Positions 47,705 to 58,635 of a stretch of DNA of 64,000 bases are shown here, piece by piece; the stretch's first letter is position 1, and each line of letters begins with the position of its first letter. The translations under genes and the position numbers were made by a program. The notes beneath the pieces were generated by a model. That model saw only the letters and a program-made list of their open reading frames with translations. It was not told where the DNA came from and did not search any database. Origin of the DNA: Glandiceps talaboti (Eukaryota > Hemichordata > Enteropneusta > Spengelidae); the NCBI RefSeq assembly GCF_964340395.1, contig NC_135556.1, forward strand, positions 8,580,001-8,644,000. Reading direction: 5' to 3'.

Positions 47705-47775
47705 AAGTTCTATTCTATTCTATTCTATTCTATTCTATTCTATTCTATTCTATTCTATTCTATTCTATTCTATTC
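47705..47775. repeat. (TTCTA)n tail
   Basis: About 14 pentamer units immediately after AATAAAG; the 3' tail of the CR1/L2-like element. Confidence 0.9.
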
Positions 47776-47798
47776 GTTCTTACCAACATGGATTTCTC
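47776..47798 (+). pseudogene. RT fragment, left piece (split by the 47799-50919 element)
   Basis: Encodes YQHGFL of a jockey-like RT (QHGF motif). It continues after the element at 50929. The left border is the (TTCTA)n tail. Confidence 0.6.
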
Positions 47799-48532
47799 GG
47801 TTTTAGGACAAATGCCCCCCGGACAAACGCCCCCGTAGAACAAATGCCCCCTGGACAAACGCCCCCGGTAAGATTGTCATCGCCTATGGATAGCGATCCA
47901 AAAAATCCAGATTTTGGGAGTACACTTAAAATATGATTTTATCACTTTTATTGTATTATTACCAAAAGCGTGCTTATAAAGTGATTTCGGGTGGTGTACT
48001 TATGTTAAAAATGACTTAACTCAAACACAGTCATTGTTATATACACATACACATTTTATTTCGAACATTAGACTGAAATTGTGAAGACTATAAAGAAAAA
48101 TACAAACAACAAAGTGTGATAAACATGGCATTTGATTTTTAAATAAGGCAGTTACTAGGCATTGCTTAAGTATAGAATTCCAGAATCTGATTGCATAAAT
48201 ACTAAATATTACTATAATATTCAAAACTTGAGGTTGTGAGCTATTCCCTCAAAAAGTCAAGCACATGACGATTCTCGAAATCGGCAACAATTTGTGTAGA
48301 CCTCTGGAATCTGATTGCATAAATATTAAGTGATAAAATCGTATTTTTAATTTTAAGTACATCGCCTGATATCACGTCTTTCAATCACACGATAGTAGAA
48401 ATGCTAAGTAACCGTAAAAAACAATGCCTTTCTTGGTTGAATTGTGAGCGGTAGTCCTACCGTAGGCATTTGTTAGGGGGCATTTGTCCGGGGGACATTT
48501 GTCCTACGGGGGCATTTGTCCGGGGGTGCACG

Positions 48533-48673
48533 TCCAACTCGGCCCATTTCCAACTCGGCCCACCAACTCGGCCCACCGTCTACCAACTCGGCCCACCAAC
48601 TCGGCCCACCGTCTGCCAACTCGGCCCACCAACTCGGCCCACTCTCTGCCAACTCGGCCCACTCTCTGCCAAC
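48533..48673 (+). repeat. Subterminal tandem array of CCAACTCGGCCCA (left)
   Basis: Eight exact cores and a degenerate ninth, spaced 13-20 bp by short spacers such as CCGTCTG and CTCTCTG. Confidence 0.9.
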
Positions 48674-50733
48674 TTGACTATAGATATTTTGTCCCCTATT
48701 CGTCAATTCGTAAATACTAAGTAGTCAAGATGTACAACTCGATGTGATTGTAACTTCAAAACCGAAACACTTTGAAATAAACGATTGCGTTTATTACTAA
48801 CGTATCGCCCACTTCGACACGACATGCACTCTAAAATGGGTTGATCTTTTTTTTATTAATCGTTGGGAAGACGACTGTTGAAATTAAAGTATTTCGTGAA
48901 ACTTGGCCTGTCCATGGAAGTACAAGGCGCTTTTACTTCCATGGTTTGTTGGAACTATTAAAAGTTAGCAACGATCGACACGCGTAGGCTGTTATCATGG
49001 TTATAGCAGACCCCCGTATCGGGTAGCTACATGTTGAATGAGAAACGATCAAGCGTAGTGTGTCAGATTATTTTGGAATTATGTTGTTTCGGTTTGTTTG
49101 ATGGAGACATTTCAATATGCTTTTATCTCGTAGAAAATAAATAAAGGTTTATAACTATTCATATAACATTGGTGGTAAAGTTAATTTATTTTTTCTTTAA
49201 AGTGTCAAGTTGTTGAATAACTTTGACCATTTGCAAATGGTGTCAAAAGGCAAACGAACTGTCCGGTGTGCCGACTAATCTACGGATGATTGACAGGCTT
49301 CGGTCGAGTCATCTGTATGCATTAAAATAAACTGACACAATTTCAATATAAAATTAACACCCCCCCCCCCCCCGCCATACTAAATGAACTTTGTTGTTCT
49401 CGTTTTTTTCAGACAATGAAATATTGATCTTTTCCCTTATGTATTGAACAATCTTGACAAATTGACGGCGGATCGAACCGGATCCGAATAAGAAATGCGG
49501 CAACCTATTAAAACGCCAATAACTTGTTCGTGGGAAGTCAATTTTAAACATAAAAAAAACTTTTAATACCATATGTATGATATTCGTCCACTTTCCGTTC
49601 TTTCTCTCGATAATAGTTTGTGAAAACTGAAAAGTCTGCCCATTTCAAATTTTTGATCATCACTTGAAAATACAGTACTAGTATATCGTTTTATGAAGGC
49701 GTTTGACAACTGGCACTTAACACCTACTCAATTAGCGTCGCTCATCGTCCTCTCAATTACACAAATAAACAGGAAATGTAGACACCTCCCTGTACCACAG
49801 ACAAGAAAATCCCGTGACTGAAAACACTACTATTACATTTATTTCCGTTCCCAAATAACAATATAACAGTGTAGTTTTTTGGTTGAATATCAGTATTGTG
49901 ATCAGTTACAAGATAATTCATCTCAGCATATTAGATGAAAAGGTAGTACGGTGTAGTACATTTCGGAAGGTCAATGGTATCTTACAGTCAATTCATAAAA
50001 GATTTCATGACACACATGTACCACATCCTGTAAACAGCGCGACACGCCTATCCCCGGCAGAAAGGGGGCATGGAACTAGACTACCCCGGAACCACGCCTC
50101 CAAACCCGTAAGCAGTTGTGATCAGTCACATATCTCAGGAGCACCACCAGCGAAAAATCATGTAAATTTCGATCTCTCATAGTGATGTTCGGGTGAGCCC
50201 GTGTCGGGGCATGGATGTATTAGTAAGATAATACATCCATGATTAGGGAGAGTTGAAAAAAGGGGCGAGTCAAATCGCGTTAATATCAGTGGTGTGAACG
50301 GTGCGTCAAACGGACACGTTGTTATATTGAAATACATGTAGATAGGTAATGGTAGCCCGTCCTGCCGACGGTGAATGGGTCTACGTTACTGTACCCTCAA
50401 CACCGAAGGGACGACAAACTGTATGCAAGCGCGACTAGGAAATGGCATGCATCGTGTATAGTGAACACAGAATTAATGTTTTCCTGTTTCATTTGATCGA
50501 TATAAGTCCTGTGTTCCTCAACCCCTTCAGTAAATTCATGCGATCTACATTGTATATGTACTAGTATGTCAATCCATAGTGTCTTTACAAGTAGTAGTAG
50601 TATACCGATGTCGGTGCTTGGAGCAAAGGATTTTTTCTCTGATTATATGAATATTACTAGTATTTGATATTATCACGTCATCGACTCAAGACCTTGGCTT
50701 TAAATGACACAAACATTTTCGTCATGACGTGCG

Positions 50734-50884
50734 TGGGCCGAGTTGGCATGTAAATGGGCCGAGTTGGCATGTGAATGGGCCGAGTTGGCATGTAAATGGG
50801 CCGAGTTGGCATGTGAATGGGCCGAGTTGGCAATAACGTGGGCCGAGTTGGCGATGGGACGAGTTGGCAATGGGCCGAGTTGGT
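50734..50884 (-). repeat. Subterminal tandem array, inverted (right)
   Basis: About eight TGGGCCGAGTTGG cores with CATGTAAA or CATGTGAA spacers; the mirror of the left array. Confidence 0.9.
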
Positions 50885-50928
50885 CCTACCCCTTGTCCGG
50901 GGGCGTTTGTCCTGTTACCGGATTTCTC

Positions 50929-51132
50929 AAGGTTCGATCAACTACCACGAATCTTGTGGAGTACATTGACTTTATGGGCGGTGAACTCAATAAAGACAGA
51001 CAGGTGGATTCGCTGTACCTTGATTATTGGAAAGCAAATACACTGGAACTCACTACCGAAATGTATGAAAATCGTATGATCTTCAACCTGGTATCGATTT
51101 TAAATGTTTTTGTAAAATGTAAATACGTGTAA
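50929..51132 (+). pseudogene. RT fragment, right piece, internally deleted
   Basis: Encodes RSTTTNLVEY and QVDSLYLDY (RT motif A region), then jumps at about 51028 to AAAGCAAATACACTGGAACT, the sequence found at the C-terminal end of the related minus-strand relic at 56 kb. The retrotransposon was therefore internally deleted before or independently of the TIR element insertion. 51033-51215 matches 56135-56312 inverted. Confidence 0.65.
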
Positions 51133-53287
51133 ATACTGTGCATTCTGTAAATACTATACATTCATTATTATATATTAATTAGTTTATATATTTCTACTCT
51201 TGTTAATATAATTTCTTTAAAACCGAAAACAGGCGGACCCCCTCCCCTTATCACTTAATTCTAAAACATGATGACACCCCCTTCTCAAATATCTTATTTG
51301 CATGACAGGTATTTGATCGTGACCCAGAGTGCACGAGTGGACTGCTTGTCGAATGACTAAATACTTTATAAGACGGCATTGTACTAGTCATCACCGACTG
51401 CACAGGGTAAATATATTCAAAAAGGAGTTTAATAATAGCATCTTGACAGTAAAAGTTAGAGGTAAAGCTTGAGATGGGAATATGTAGACCTCTCATGGGG
51501 AGGGGGGTCCTAGAAGCTCTGTTTTTTTTTTTTGAAACTTATAAGACATTTTTAAGGCTATTCAGACCAGTTTGGGCAATAATTTCCAAGCTTTACATGA
51601 CAGCACCAACACGAATGCAAAAAGTGACTACACGGTTGAAATATTGAGAAAATGTTTAATAGTATCATGACAGTAAGAGGTTGTTGCTGCCATAATTGTA
51701 GCGTTTGATGTGATTTTGAGGGCATTTTCGTCTGTTTTTGTGCCTTTTTTCGTTCCGACGTTTAACCCGAATCAAACGCTAAAATTCCTCTAACGCAAAC
51801 GCAAATAGACGGAACCGATTCAGATCTGAATCGCAAAGTTGGGCTAACTTTTCTGCTAAATTACGCCTTACCTGTCAAAATATTGGACATTTCCTAACAC
51901 CAACATTAATTACGGAACCTTCGAGACCCAAAACGTGTTCAGAGGTACCCCAATTCCGTCAAAATCGGCAAATGTAGCAACGCATGCAGCATTTTCAAAC
52001 TGGCAGTCCGCTGACACCTCGCCCATAAACTCACAGAAGAGGTAAACATGAATATACAGAACACCTTTATTTTCAGTCTCTGTGAATTCTACACTCCGGG
52101 TTAGGGAGCCTTCAGTATTTACAGGGGGTGGGCATTAGGGGGTCACAAATCCCATTGCTGCTACGGTTAGGGTTAGGGTTAGGTACCCATGATATCAGCC
52201 TATATCAAATAAATTGCTGCCGACAAACAATGTAATGAATAAATTGCCAGCCGTGGCGTGTATATAAGAAGGAGAGTGGGTCCCACAGGTGTAAAGCGGA
52301 ACATTTTGTAAGATACTACGGATAATGTTGTGGAGAACATGGCCTCAGTCCCGACAAAGCTGGGAGTGTGCCAATCTACTTATAACCATTAGTTATGGTC
52401 TTCAGCTCAGCCAATGAGATCCAAACACAAGTATTTATTAATGTAGTGCCTTCAATTCACACACATCCACATGACGGTAGAAATGGGAAATAACCCAATG
52501 CCTTTAAAAACTTTAAAATTGGTGGCAGCCGTGGGATCAAATTCTTAACAATAACTCTACGACTTAAGTCCTTTTACATTTCTGACAGTATTTTAACCCA
52601 CATTTTGAACTACTTTAACACAGGGAGAGTGAGGGTCATGTTTTAGAGAAAGAAATTTGAAGGCGGGCCACTTTTTTGCACGATGGAGTCGGGGGAGAGT
52701 CACTTTTTATGCAACAACACAACCCTGGTTGCCACCGGCCTTCCCCCTTGTAATTACTGACGGCTCCTTTACAGTTTATTATGTTAGTATCCACGAACAC
52801 TAGTATGTATTCTAGATAAATTCGGTATTAGTGAAGATGAGCGTGAGGACGCGAAATAATCAGATTCAGTTAGGAAAAAAGTTACTCACCATACTGTATA
52901 CTTATAGAACTGTAGCGAGAAATGCCGAGTTATGAATTTGCAGGGTGACTCGAGATGTGTGAGGTGTGGCTTTTTAAGTCGGCGTGGCCGCACTAATTAA
53001 TTATGCTTACCAGCCTTTTGTGTTCATAACCAATTATGCTCGTCGTGTGGTAACATGATAGTGTGGTAACGTGTATATGGAAATGAGTGGACCCTTATTA
53101 AAGGGAACGTCTAGTCTCTAGGAAAGAAGGACATTTTCATTTTTTGTGCACAGGAATTTCATAATTTAAAATCACACAATTATCGCTCAGTTGCAAAGAA
53201 ACACCAAATTGAAACTCTGTTGCACCGCTAATTGTTCTTTCCGTGATACATCGTTGCATTATGGGTCTTAGCATACATAAATATTCA
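51133..53287. other. No gene; minor repeats
   Basis: C/G-rich opposed ends at about 51230-51250 and 51492-51512 hint at a degraded 280 bp TIR unit. Three TTAGGG-type hexamers occur at 52163-52183. Another G-rich relic with GTAATTACTGACGGCTCC is at about 52752. Nothing codes convincingly. Confidence 0.4.
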
Positions 53288-53369
53288 TTTGATGCACACT
53301 GAATATTTACGACTTTTAAAGGCCCGTATTTGATGCACACTGAATATTTACGACTTTTAAAGGCCCGTA
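53288..53369. repeat. 41 bp direct tandem duplication
   Basis: TTGATGCACACTGAATATTT... repeated twice without gap, ending in TAAAGGCCCGTAT. Confidence 0.9.
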
Positions 53370-53815
53370 TTTCAATCCCGGGTCACCGCATTAGGGACTA
53401 CTCCACCCAGTACACAGCGTCTTATCTGAGCGGATTAACACTCACGTCACCGTGTCCACATATCAATGACAATGATCAAACATTTACTAATCCTGTTATG
53501 ACAGACACTGTTCCTGCCTGAACCAAAATCATTTATAGTAACAACGGACATCGGAATCATTTCACTGCGTTGCTAGTCGTTGTGATACTCGAACTGTATT
53601 ATGTACAGGCTCGCAACGAAACGGCCATATACACATTGAGCTTGAAAGTTCGGCCGACACAGTATACAGCGACTGTGCAGTGTGCGTATTATACCATAGA
53701 CAATGGATGGCAGTTGTCTACTGCATATAACACTTTTGACTCGACAGAGGTGGTAATTTTGTTTCATTGTAATGTGTCATAATTATGTAACACATATAGT
53801 TTTATAAATAAAAGA

Positions 53816-54319
53816 ATGAATTTCACGAAAAAGAACCTTTTGTATGTTTGTTCAAAGATCGGAATACAAATGTACCGGGGAGACAGCTGTGTTGACGTAT
53901 CACACAACAATGCACTAGCGATGGCAAAGGAACTGTCTGAAGTAAATCGCTGTTTTGTTTATCGTTCATTGCAATGTCCCGAAAGGGTTGAACGGGCCAA
54001 TTTTATAACTTTACCACTGTACAGTGAATCAAAATGTGGAGCTTGGATGACAGCGTATGAATATAACGGGGTGTGCTGTACACCGGGGATGTACGTACGT
54101 GGCAGGGTGGAGCCGAAGACAATTGCACTTACAGCTACACGACTTTTGCAATTGAAACTCATGATCCAAAAAATCTGTTTCGGCACCATTTTGAATAGTA
54201 TTCTGCCTTCTTTCCTTGTATATTTTTTGTCCAGACGCGTTACATTATTTTCTGTTGATGCAGCATGTACTATGTGTATCATAACACGGAAAGTCGGGTT
54301 GACGTCATGCTCAGTTTAG
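53816..54319 (+). other. Unrecognised 167-codon ORF
   Basis: ATG at 53816; Cys-rich first half (GVCCTPGMY) and a hydrophobic stretch near residue 130. No domain recognised. It may be an ORF of the candidate TIR element or chance. Confidence 0.25.
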
Positions 54320-54619
54320 ATTGAGATGATCGACATACTGCCACTTCCAACGACATGGTGAAAAAGAATGCTTTGTTACATGTAATCAATTCAAAATAAT
54401 ACGCAGATAATGGGCGGAAAAAACCCCAAAATTTACTTCTTTAAAAAAAAAAGATTTACAGGTTCGTTATTATTTCGGGGGAGTTTGAATTTATTGTGTG
54501 ATTTGGCACGCTCGGTATGTGTAACAGGGTGTACCGATTTTCAGCCTTCAATGCAAATGCCAAAACCACGTAAAATAGGATGTCATTATTTCCGGGTTTA
54601 CACATGAGGTAAAAGAAAC

Positions 54620-55120
54620 TCCGGATGGGAACTGGTTATTGATTCCGAGTCACCCGACCTTGACAACACTGGCGTTGTTGAGTCAACTGACGAGGTCTCG
54701 GCCAGCAACGACAGTGGTATCGATATCGGTGACGAGGCCTCGGCCATCAATGACAGTGGTATCGGGGACGATCTGCAAGATCAAAACAACGACATTGCTT
54801 TGCATCAAAACGAATGTCCGCACTGCCTTTGCTACCCGTGTGTCACAACATACCGACAAGACTGGCTTGGTATGGGCCAGGAACCTTGTGACGAAAATGT
54901 TTTGGTTCGCCATCGGCTCTACCGAAAGTATTGGAATATGCTCAACCGAAGAAATGCGTGGAACGATCCACGCTACTTACAAAGTAAGCAGCAACTAATG
55001 CAGGCTGATGATGTTGCCATCAGTCGTAGGGAAGTGATGCCTAAATGCGTCACTTCGCAGGTACGGTCTCTTTATCCAAATTTACCCGGTGTGCCGTACA
55101 GAGGTCATAGCTGGGCGTAA
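54620..55120 (+). other. Unrecognised ORF with CPHCLCYPC cluster
   Basis: The frame is open from the TGA at about 54606 to the stop at 55120. An acidic, Asp/Ser-rich stretch with twice-repeated NDSGI precedes CPHCLCYPC (Met at 54800 is the only clear late start), then a W..DPRYLQSK motif and REVMPKCVTSQVRSLYPNLP. The ordered composition looks like real protein, probably carried by a transposon. A donor-like GAG|GTAAAAG occurs at the frame start, so it may be an exon. I do not recognise the family with certainty. Confidence 0.4.
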
Positions 55121-55361
55121 GCTCGGTCTAACCGAACGGCTGAAAAACCACAAACCAAACGACCCTTTTCAGGGCCACCACATCCTCCAAAAAGAGTGTA
55201 CCTTACCTAAACTACACGTTCATGTTTTGCGTATGTCGGTGTTGTCATTTGTTAGCAATTTTATTCGAATTTGAGATCAAAACACCTTTCTAATTGGTTT
55301 TCTACTGTATGTGTAAATGGTACTCCCATTACCAAAAAATAAAACCCAAACAGAAAGACAA

Positions 55362-55362
<1 letters not shown>

Positions 55363-55416
<54 letters not shown>
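55363..55416. repeat. (CA)n microsatellite
   Basis: About 26 CA units. Confidence 0.95.
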
Positions 55417-55420
<4 letters not shown>

Positions 55421-55944
55421 AAATAGTCACATTTCTACCACTGTATACTTTTGCCTTGTCGCCGGACCGTACTTCTGATTTGATCATTACCGTTATGTTA
55501 TTATGGTAGGTAGAGGTAAATAATCTAGCGAATTGATTATCGAGATACTACCAACCCCCCAGGGAGTTACGCAAACGTTTACACAGTATTTGAGTGACAG
55601 CTGTTTGGACGCTTCTAACCTAACATTTCGCCACATACCACATGACAACATACATCAAATTTCGCTCCCAGATCATCATAATTTACAAAACAATTCACAC
55701 AGGCACCTCTTCTACATATTTATAATTCATTTTGGGATACATTTAGAGTAAATGCTCGGGAAATAGCCGTGATTTTGACAGTTTTCTTGGAGCACCCAGG
55801 CGATGTTAGGCGTACGAGAGGCTTTGCATAAATGAGCGTCCCTACTGTAATCCTCCTTTTATAGTCGATACGGGCCTTTATTAAACGCGTATTTCCTTCA
55901 GATAAATAGCCAGTCAATTATGCTCTTGGGAGTCATGAATATTG

Positions 55945-56694
55945 ATTTCAATTTGATTTATTCACAAGAATAAAGTGTGTACATTTAAAGGAAAATATCA
56001 CGGTAATGCACCTGGTGAGGACCACAGAATGAGTTCGATCTGAACTAGTCGAGTCTGTGGCCCTGGTAAAGTAAAATATTAAAGAAAAAAACACAAGTGT
56101 GTCACTGCACAATAAATAGAAAGAGAAGAATGTAAAGAAATTATATTAACAAAAGTAGAAATATATAAACTAATTAATATTATATAATAATGAATGTATA
56201 GTATTTACAGAATGCACAGTATTTACACGTATTTACATTTTACAAAAACATTTAAAATCGATACCAGGTTGAAGATCATACGATTTTCATACATTTCGGT
56301 ATTGAGTTCCAGTGTATTTGCTTTGTGTCAGGTTAACTTTAGGTACTGTGTAAAAATTGTCATATGTAGCAAAACGGTTATGATAGGAATAGTGAACTGT
56401 ATCTAGATTACCGTCTATATCATGAGTAGTAAAACGGTTAGGATAGGAATGGGGAACTGCATCTAGATTATGGTCTATATCGTGCGCAAATTGATTATTT
56501 AATAAGTCAAAAGTAAAAAGGTAGGAGTGAAATCTACAAAGTTTGTGAATTGGTAAAATACCTAGCTGCTTAAATAAAGGATAGGTATGGGCACGAAAGT
56601 GATGTGGGAACGTATTTAGACGGGTAATTTTCTTATGTAATAAATATAACGTACGGCTCCAGGAAAGAAGTGAACGTATTTCACCATATTTCAA
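55945..56694 (-). pseudogene. 3' relic of a jockey/CR1-like non-LTR retrotransposon
   Basis: Reading leftward, 56694-56287 encodes a 135-codon ORF with the C-terminal RT tail signature (FPHHFRAHTYPLFKQLGIL, FHSYLFTFDLLNNQF, YTGTQYRNV). It contains a duplicated segment (NRFTTHDIDGNLD, then NRFATYD). The 3' UTR runs to about 55945, ending in GTGAATAAATCAAATTG-type sequence. It is of the same family as the split fragment at 50929-51132. Confidence 0.7.
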
Positions 56695-57434
56695 TATAGT
56701 AGCTTATGTGTGGAAGGATTAATGAGTTGTATAGTAACAGAAGAATAGATTTCGGAAAAAAGTACTCAAATTGTGAGATAAGCCCGACCCGTTTGGTTTG
56801 TACCACTAAATGTAAATATTCCTTTAAAAATGTGAGCCAAGATTTCTATCTCTTTCTCTCGATTGGTCACTTGCTGTGTTCGACAGGTGTAAGCACAGTT
56901 TGGATTGTTTAACATTCAAATGAGCTTTATAAGGCGAGCCACACCCCATTCATGCCACTTCCAGAACGGGTGCCTTGCCGTGGGTAGTGTCACTCAATGT
57001 CTCTCTAGGTTCAGCTAACGTACGGAGTAAGAGCTCATGTACTAGTAGTGGGTTTTCACCTAAGCGAAGACGAACGATACATGCAGACGGACAACTATTG
57101 ATATGCAAATACGAACGTAAGCATGAATAGATGCCACGTATAAATCGACTGAAACCTCATTAATCTATTGACAATATTTAACGTCTTCAGCCCGAGTGGG
57201 TGAAAGAGAATGCTTCCTTTGTCAAGTAACTTGCATTTCATTATCACAAGCTTACAGATTTGTCAATACATTTCTTGTACACCTGTTTGCAGATGTTAAT
57301 GAATTAAAAGAACATGGCGATTGGTTGATGGGCTTGGAATTGCAAGCTTGAGACGAGAACGTATTGATTTTGCATGATTTGAACCAACTGTTCACTTTCC
57401 TTCTAATTCTTTTTAAATATAGAATTCATGTAAT

Positions 57435-57734
57435 ATGTTAGAATTAGTTATCAAAGTAATTCGAACACGTGCTCCAGGGAATTGTCGTGAAAAAATGGCC
57501 GGGTGCGGACGTGTTACCCGGGTTCCTGTGACACGTACCGAACGTCCGATTTTGGAAGCTATGGGTCAGTATGCTAACAATTATCAACTGATAGCAGATC
57601 ATGTCCGTGCAAATTTACGCATTCTTTCTCGAGATGTGCAGGACATTTACATTATTCGTTCTGCTACTGTAGTAAGACGTAGAATAAGGGATGTTGTCCA
57701 ACGTCATCAGAAAAGTAATTGTTCGCACAAATAG
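57435..57734 (+). other. Small ORF, possible helix-turn-helix/Myb-like, inside TIR element
   Basis: 99 codons from the ATG at 57435, just downstream of a polypyrimidine-AG acceptor-like signal (about 57414-57421). It is basic, with ILEAMGQYANNYQLIADHV and a C-terminal Arg-rich helix (VVRRRIRDVVQRH). The spacing vaguely recalls Myb/SANT repeats, but the tryptophans are missing. It could be an accessory DNA-binding ORF of the transposon. Confidence 0.35.
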
Positions 57735-58069
57735 GAAACGACCAGAATTTATGACAGGGTGGACTCGGAATATTGTGATCATGTTGAACACGTCATGGTT
57801 ATTGATACCTTGATAGCCAGTTATAAAGGATGTATAGTGGGTTTCATAATGGTGCTGGTCGACAATAACACAACAACCCGATCGTCGAATACATAAGTCA
57901 TGACTACATCAACGTTTGTTAAAGTTTCACAGCTTTTTGCAACACTTTTGGACTGGAGATCGGTTATTTGTTCCCGGCTTCTTCGCCTCATTGGCTTCAT
58001 GCATTCACAAAACAAGTTACTTGACTGTGCAGACAGGGAAAACAAATAGAAACAAAAATATGATATCCT

Positions 58070-58460
58070 TATGCAAATAAAATGCGACGTATAAATCGAC
58101 GAAACTCATTATCTTTTGACAATATTTAACGTCGACGAAAGTGGACGTATGCAAATTTTAGAACGAAAACAGACGAAAACACATTTTAGAACGAAAGCCT
58201 ACGAAAATATATTGTTATGCAACTACAGTGACTTATAAATCGACTTTGCCGACGAAAAGCTCATTAATCTATTGACAATATTTAACGTCGACGAAAGTGG
58301 ACGTATGCAAATTTTAGAACGAATACATTTAGAACGAAAGCCGACGAAAATCCATTGTTATGCTAATACGTGCAACGGATAAATCGAAATGACCAACGAA
58401 AAGGTCAACAATCAATTGACATATTTGTCTCCAACGAAAGTTGATGTATGGAAATTAACA
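58070..58460. repeat. Degenerate tandem repeats around GACGAAAGTGGACGTATGCA
   Basis: A roughly 180 bp unit (ATAAATCGAC, CTCATTAATCTATTGACAAT, ATTTAACGTCGACGAAAGTG) occurs about 2.5 times. A diverged copy is at 57135-57195 and an inverted one near 59228-59260. Confidence 0.7.
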
Positions 58461-58535
58461 TGACAAAGAGTAAGTACAAGTAATGGTACGATATGGTTGC
58501 GTAACTGTGCTGCTCGACTATGTACTGGGGAGAAT

Positions 58536-58635
58536 CACCAGAGCTTGTTGAATTCCAAGTACATGTATATTATACATGTATATTATACATGTACTTGGAA
58601 TTCAACATGTACTTGGAATTCAACAAGCTCTGGTG
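58536..58635. repeat. 100 bp hairpin with duplicated right arm
   Basis: CACCAGAGCTTGTTGAATTC...ACAT pairs with its complement ending at 58635. The ACATGTACTTGGAATTCAAC part of the right arm is present twice. Confidence 0.85.

Larger units (their letters stand above)
47799..50919. mobile_element. 3.12 kb TIR element with 9 bp target duplication and opposed tandem arrays
   Basis: GGATTTCTC flanks both ends (47790-47798 and 50920-50928). The left end GGTTTTAGGACAAATGCCCC and the inverse complement of the right end GGTAACAGGACAAACGCCCC form the TIR. Internal to it are arrays of CCAACTCGGCCCA (48533-48673, about 9 units) and of its complement (50734-50884, about 8 units). A second inverted set of GGGGGCATTTGTCC lies at 48467-48527, so the left 730 bp also look like a TIR-bounded unit. 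A 13 bp-arm hairpin is at 50210-50241. No transposase is recognisable. A 9 bp duplication and GG-starting TIRs would fit Mutator-like elements, but this is tentative. Confidence 0.75.
53358..55880. mobile_element. Candidate TIR element with TAAAGGCCCGTAT ends
   Basis: TAAAGGCCCGTAT at 53358-53370 is inverted at 55868-55880, with weaker inverted similarity continuing inward (TTAGGGAC against GTAGGGAC). The left end is part of the 41 bp tandem duplication. The target duplication is not clear. Two short unrecognised ORFs lie inside. Confidence 0.45.

Noticed and set aside
48533-48673. CRISPR-like array
   Set aside because: Repeats are 13 bp with 0-7 bp spacers, mirrored at 50734-50884 inside a TIR element, in an animal genome; these are subterminal transposon repeats.
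51228-51513. 285 bp MITE suggested by opposed G/C-rich ends
   Set aside because: Only the homopolymer-rich part matches; no target duplication and poor inner similarity.
52163-52183. Interstitial telomere-like TTAGGG repeats
   Set aside because: Only about three units, no subtelomeric context; chance cannot be excluded.
53570-53782. 70-codon ORF with a hydrophobic, signal-peptide-like start
   Set aside because: Short, no homologue recognised, overlapped by an equally long antisense frame; likely chance.
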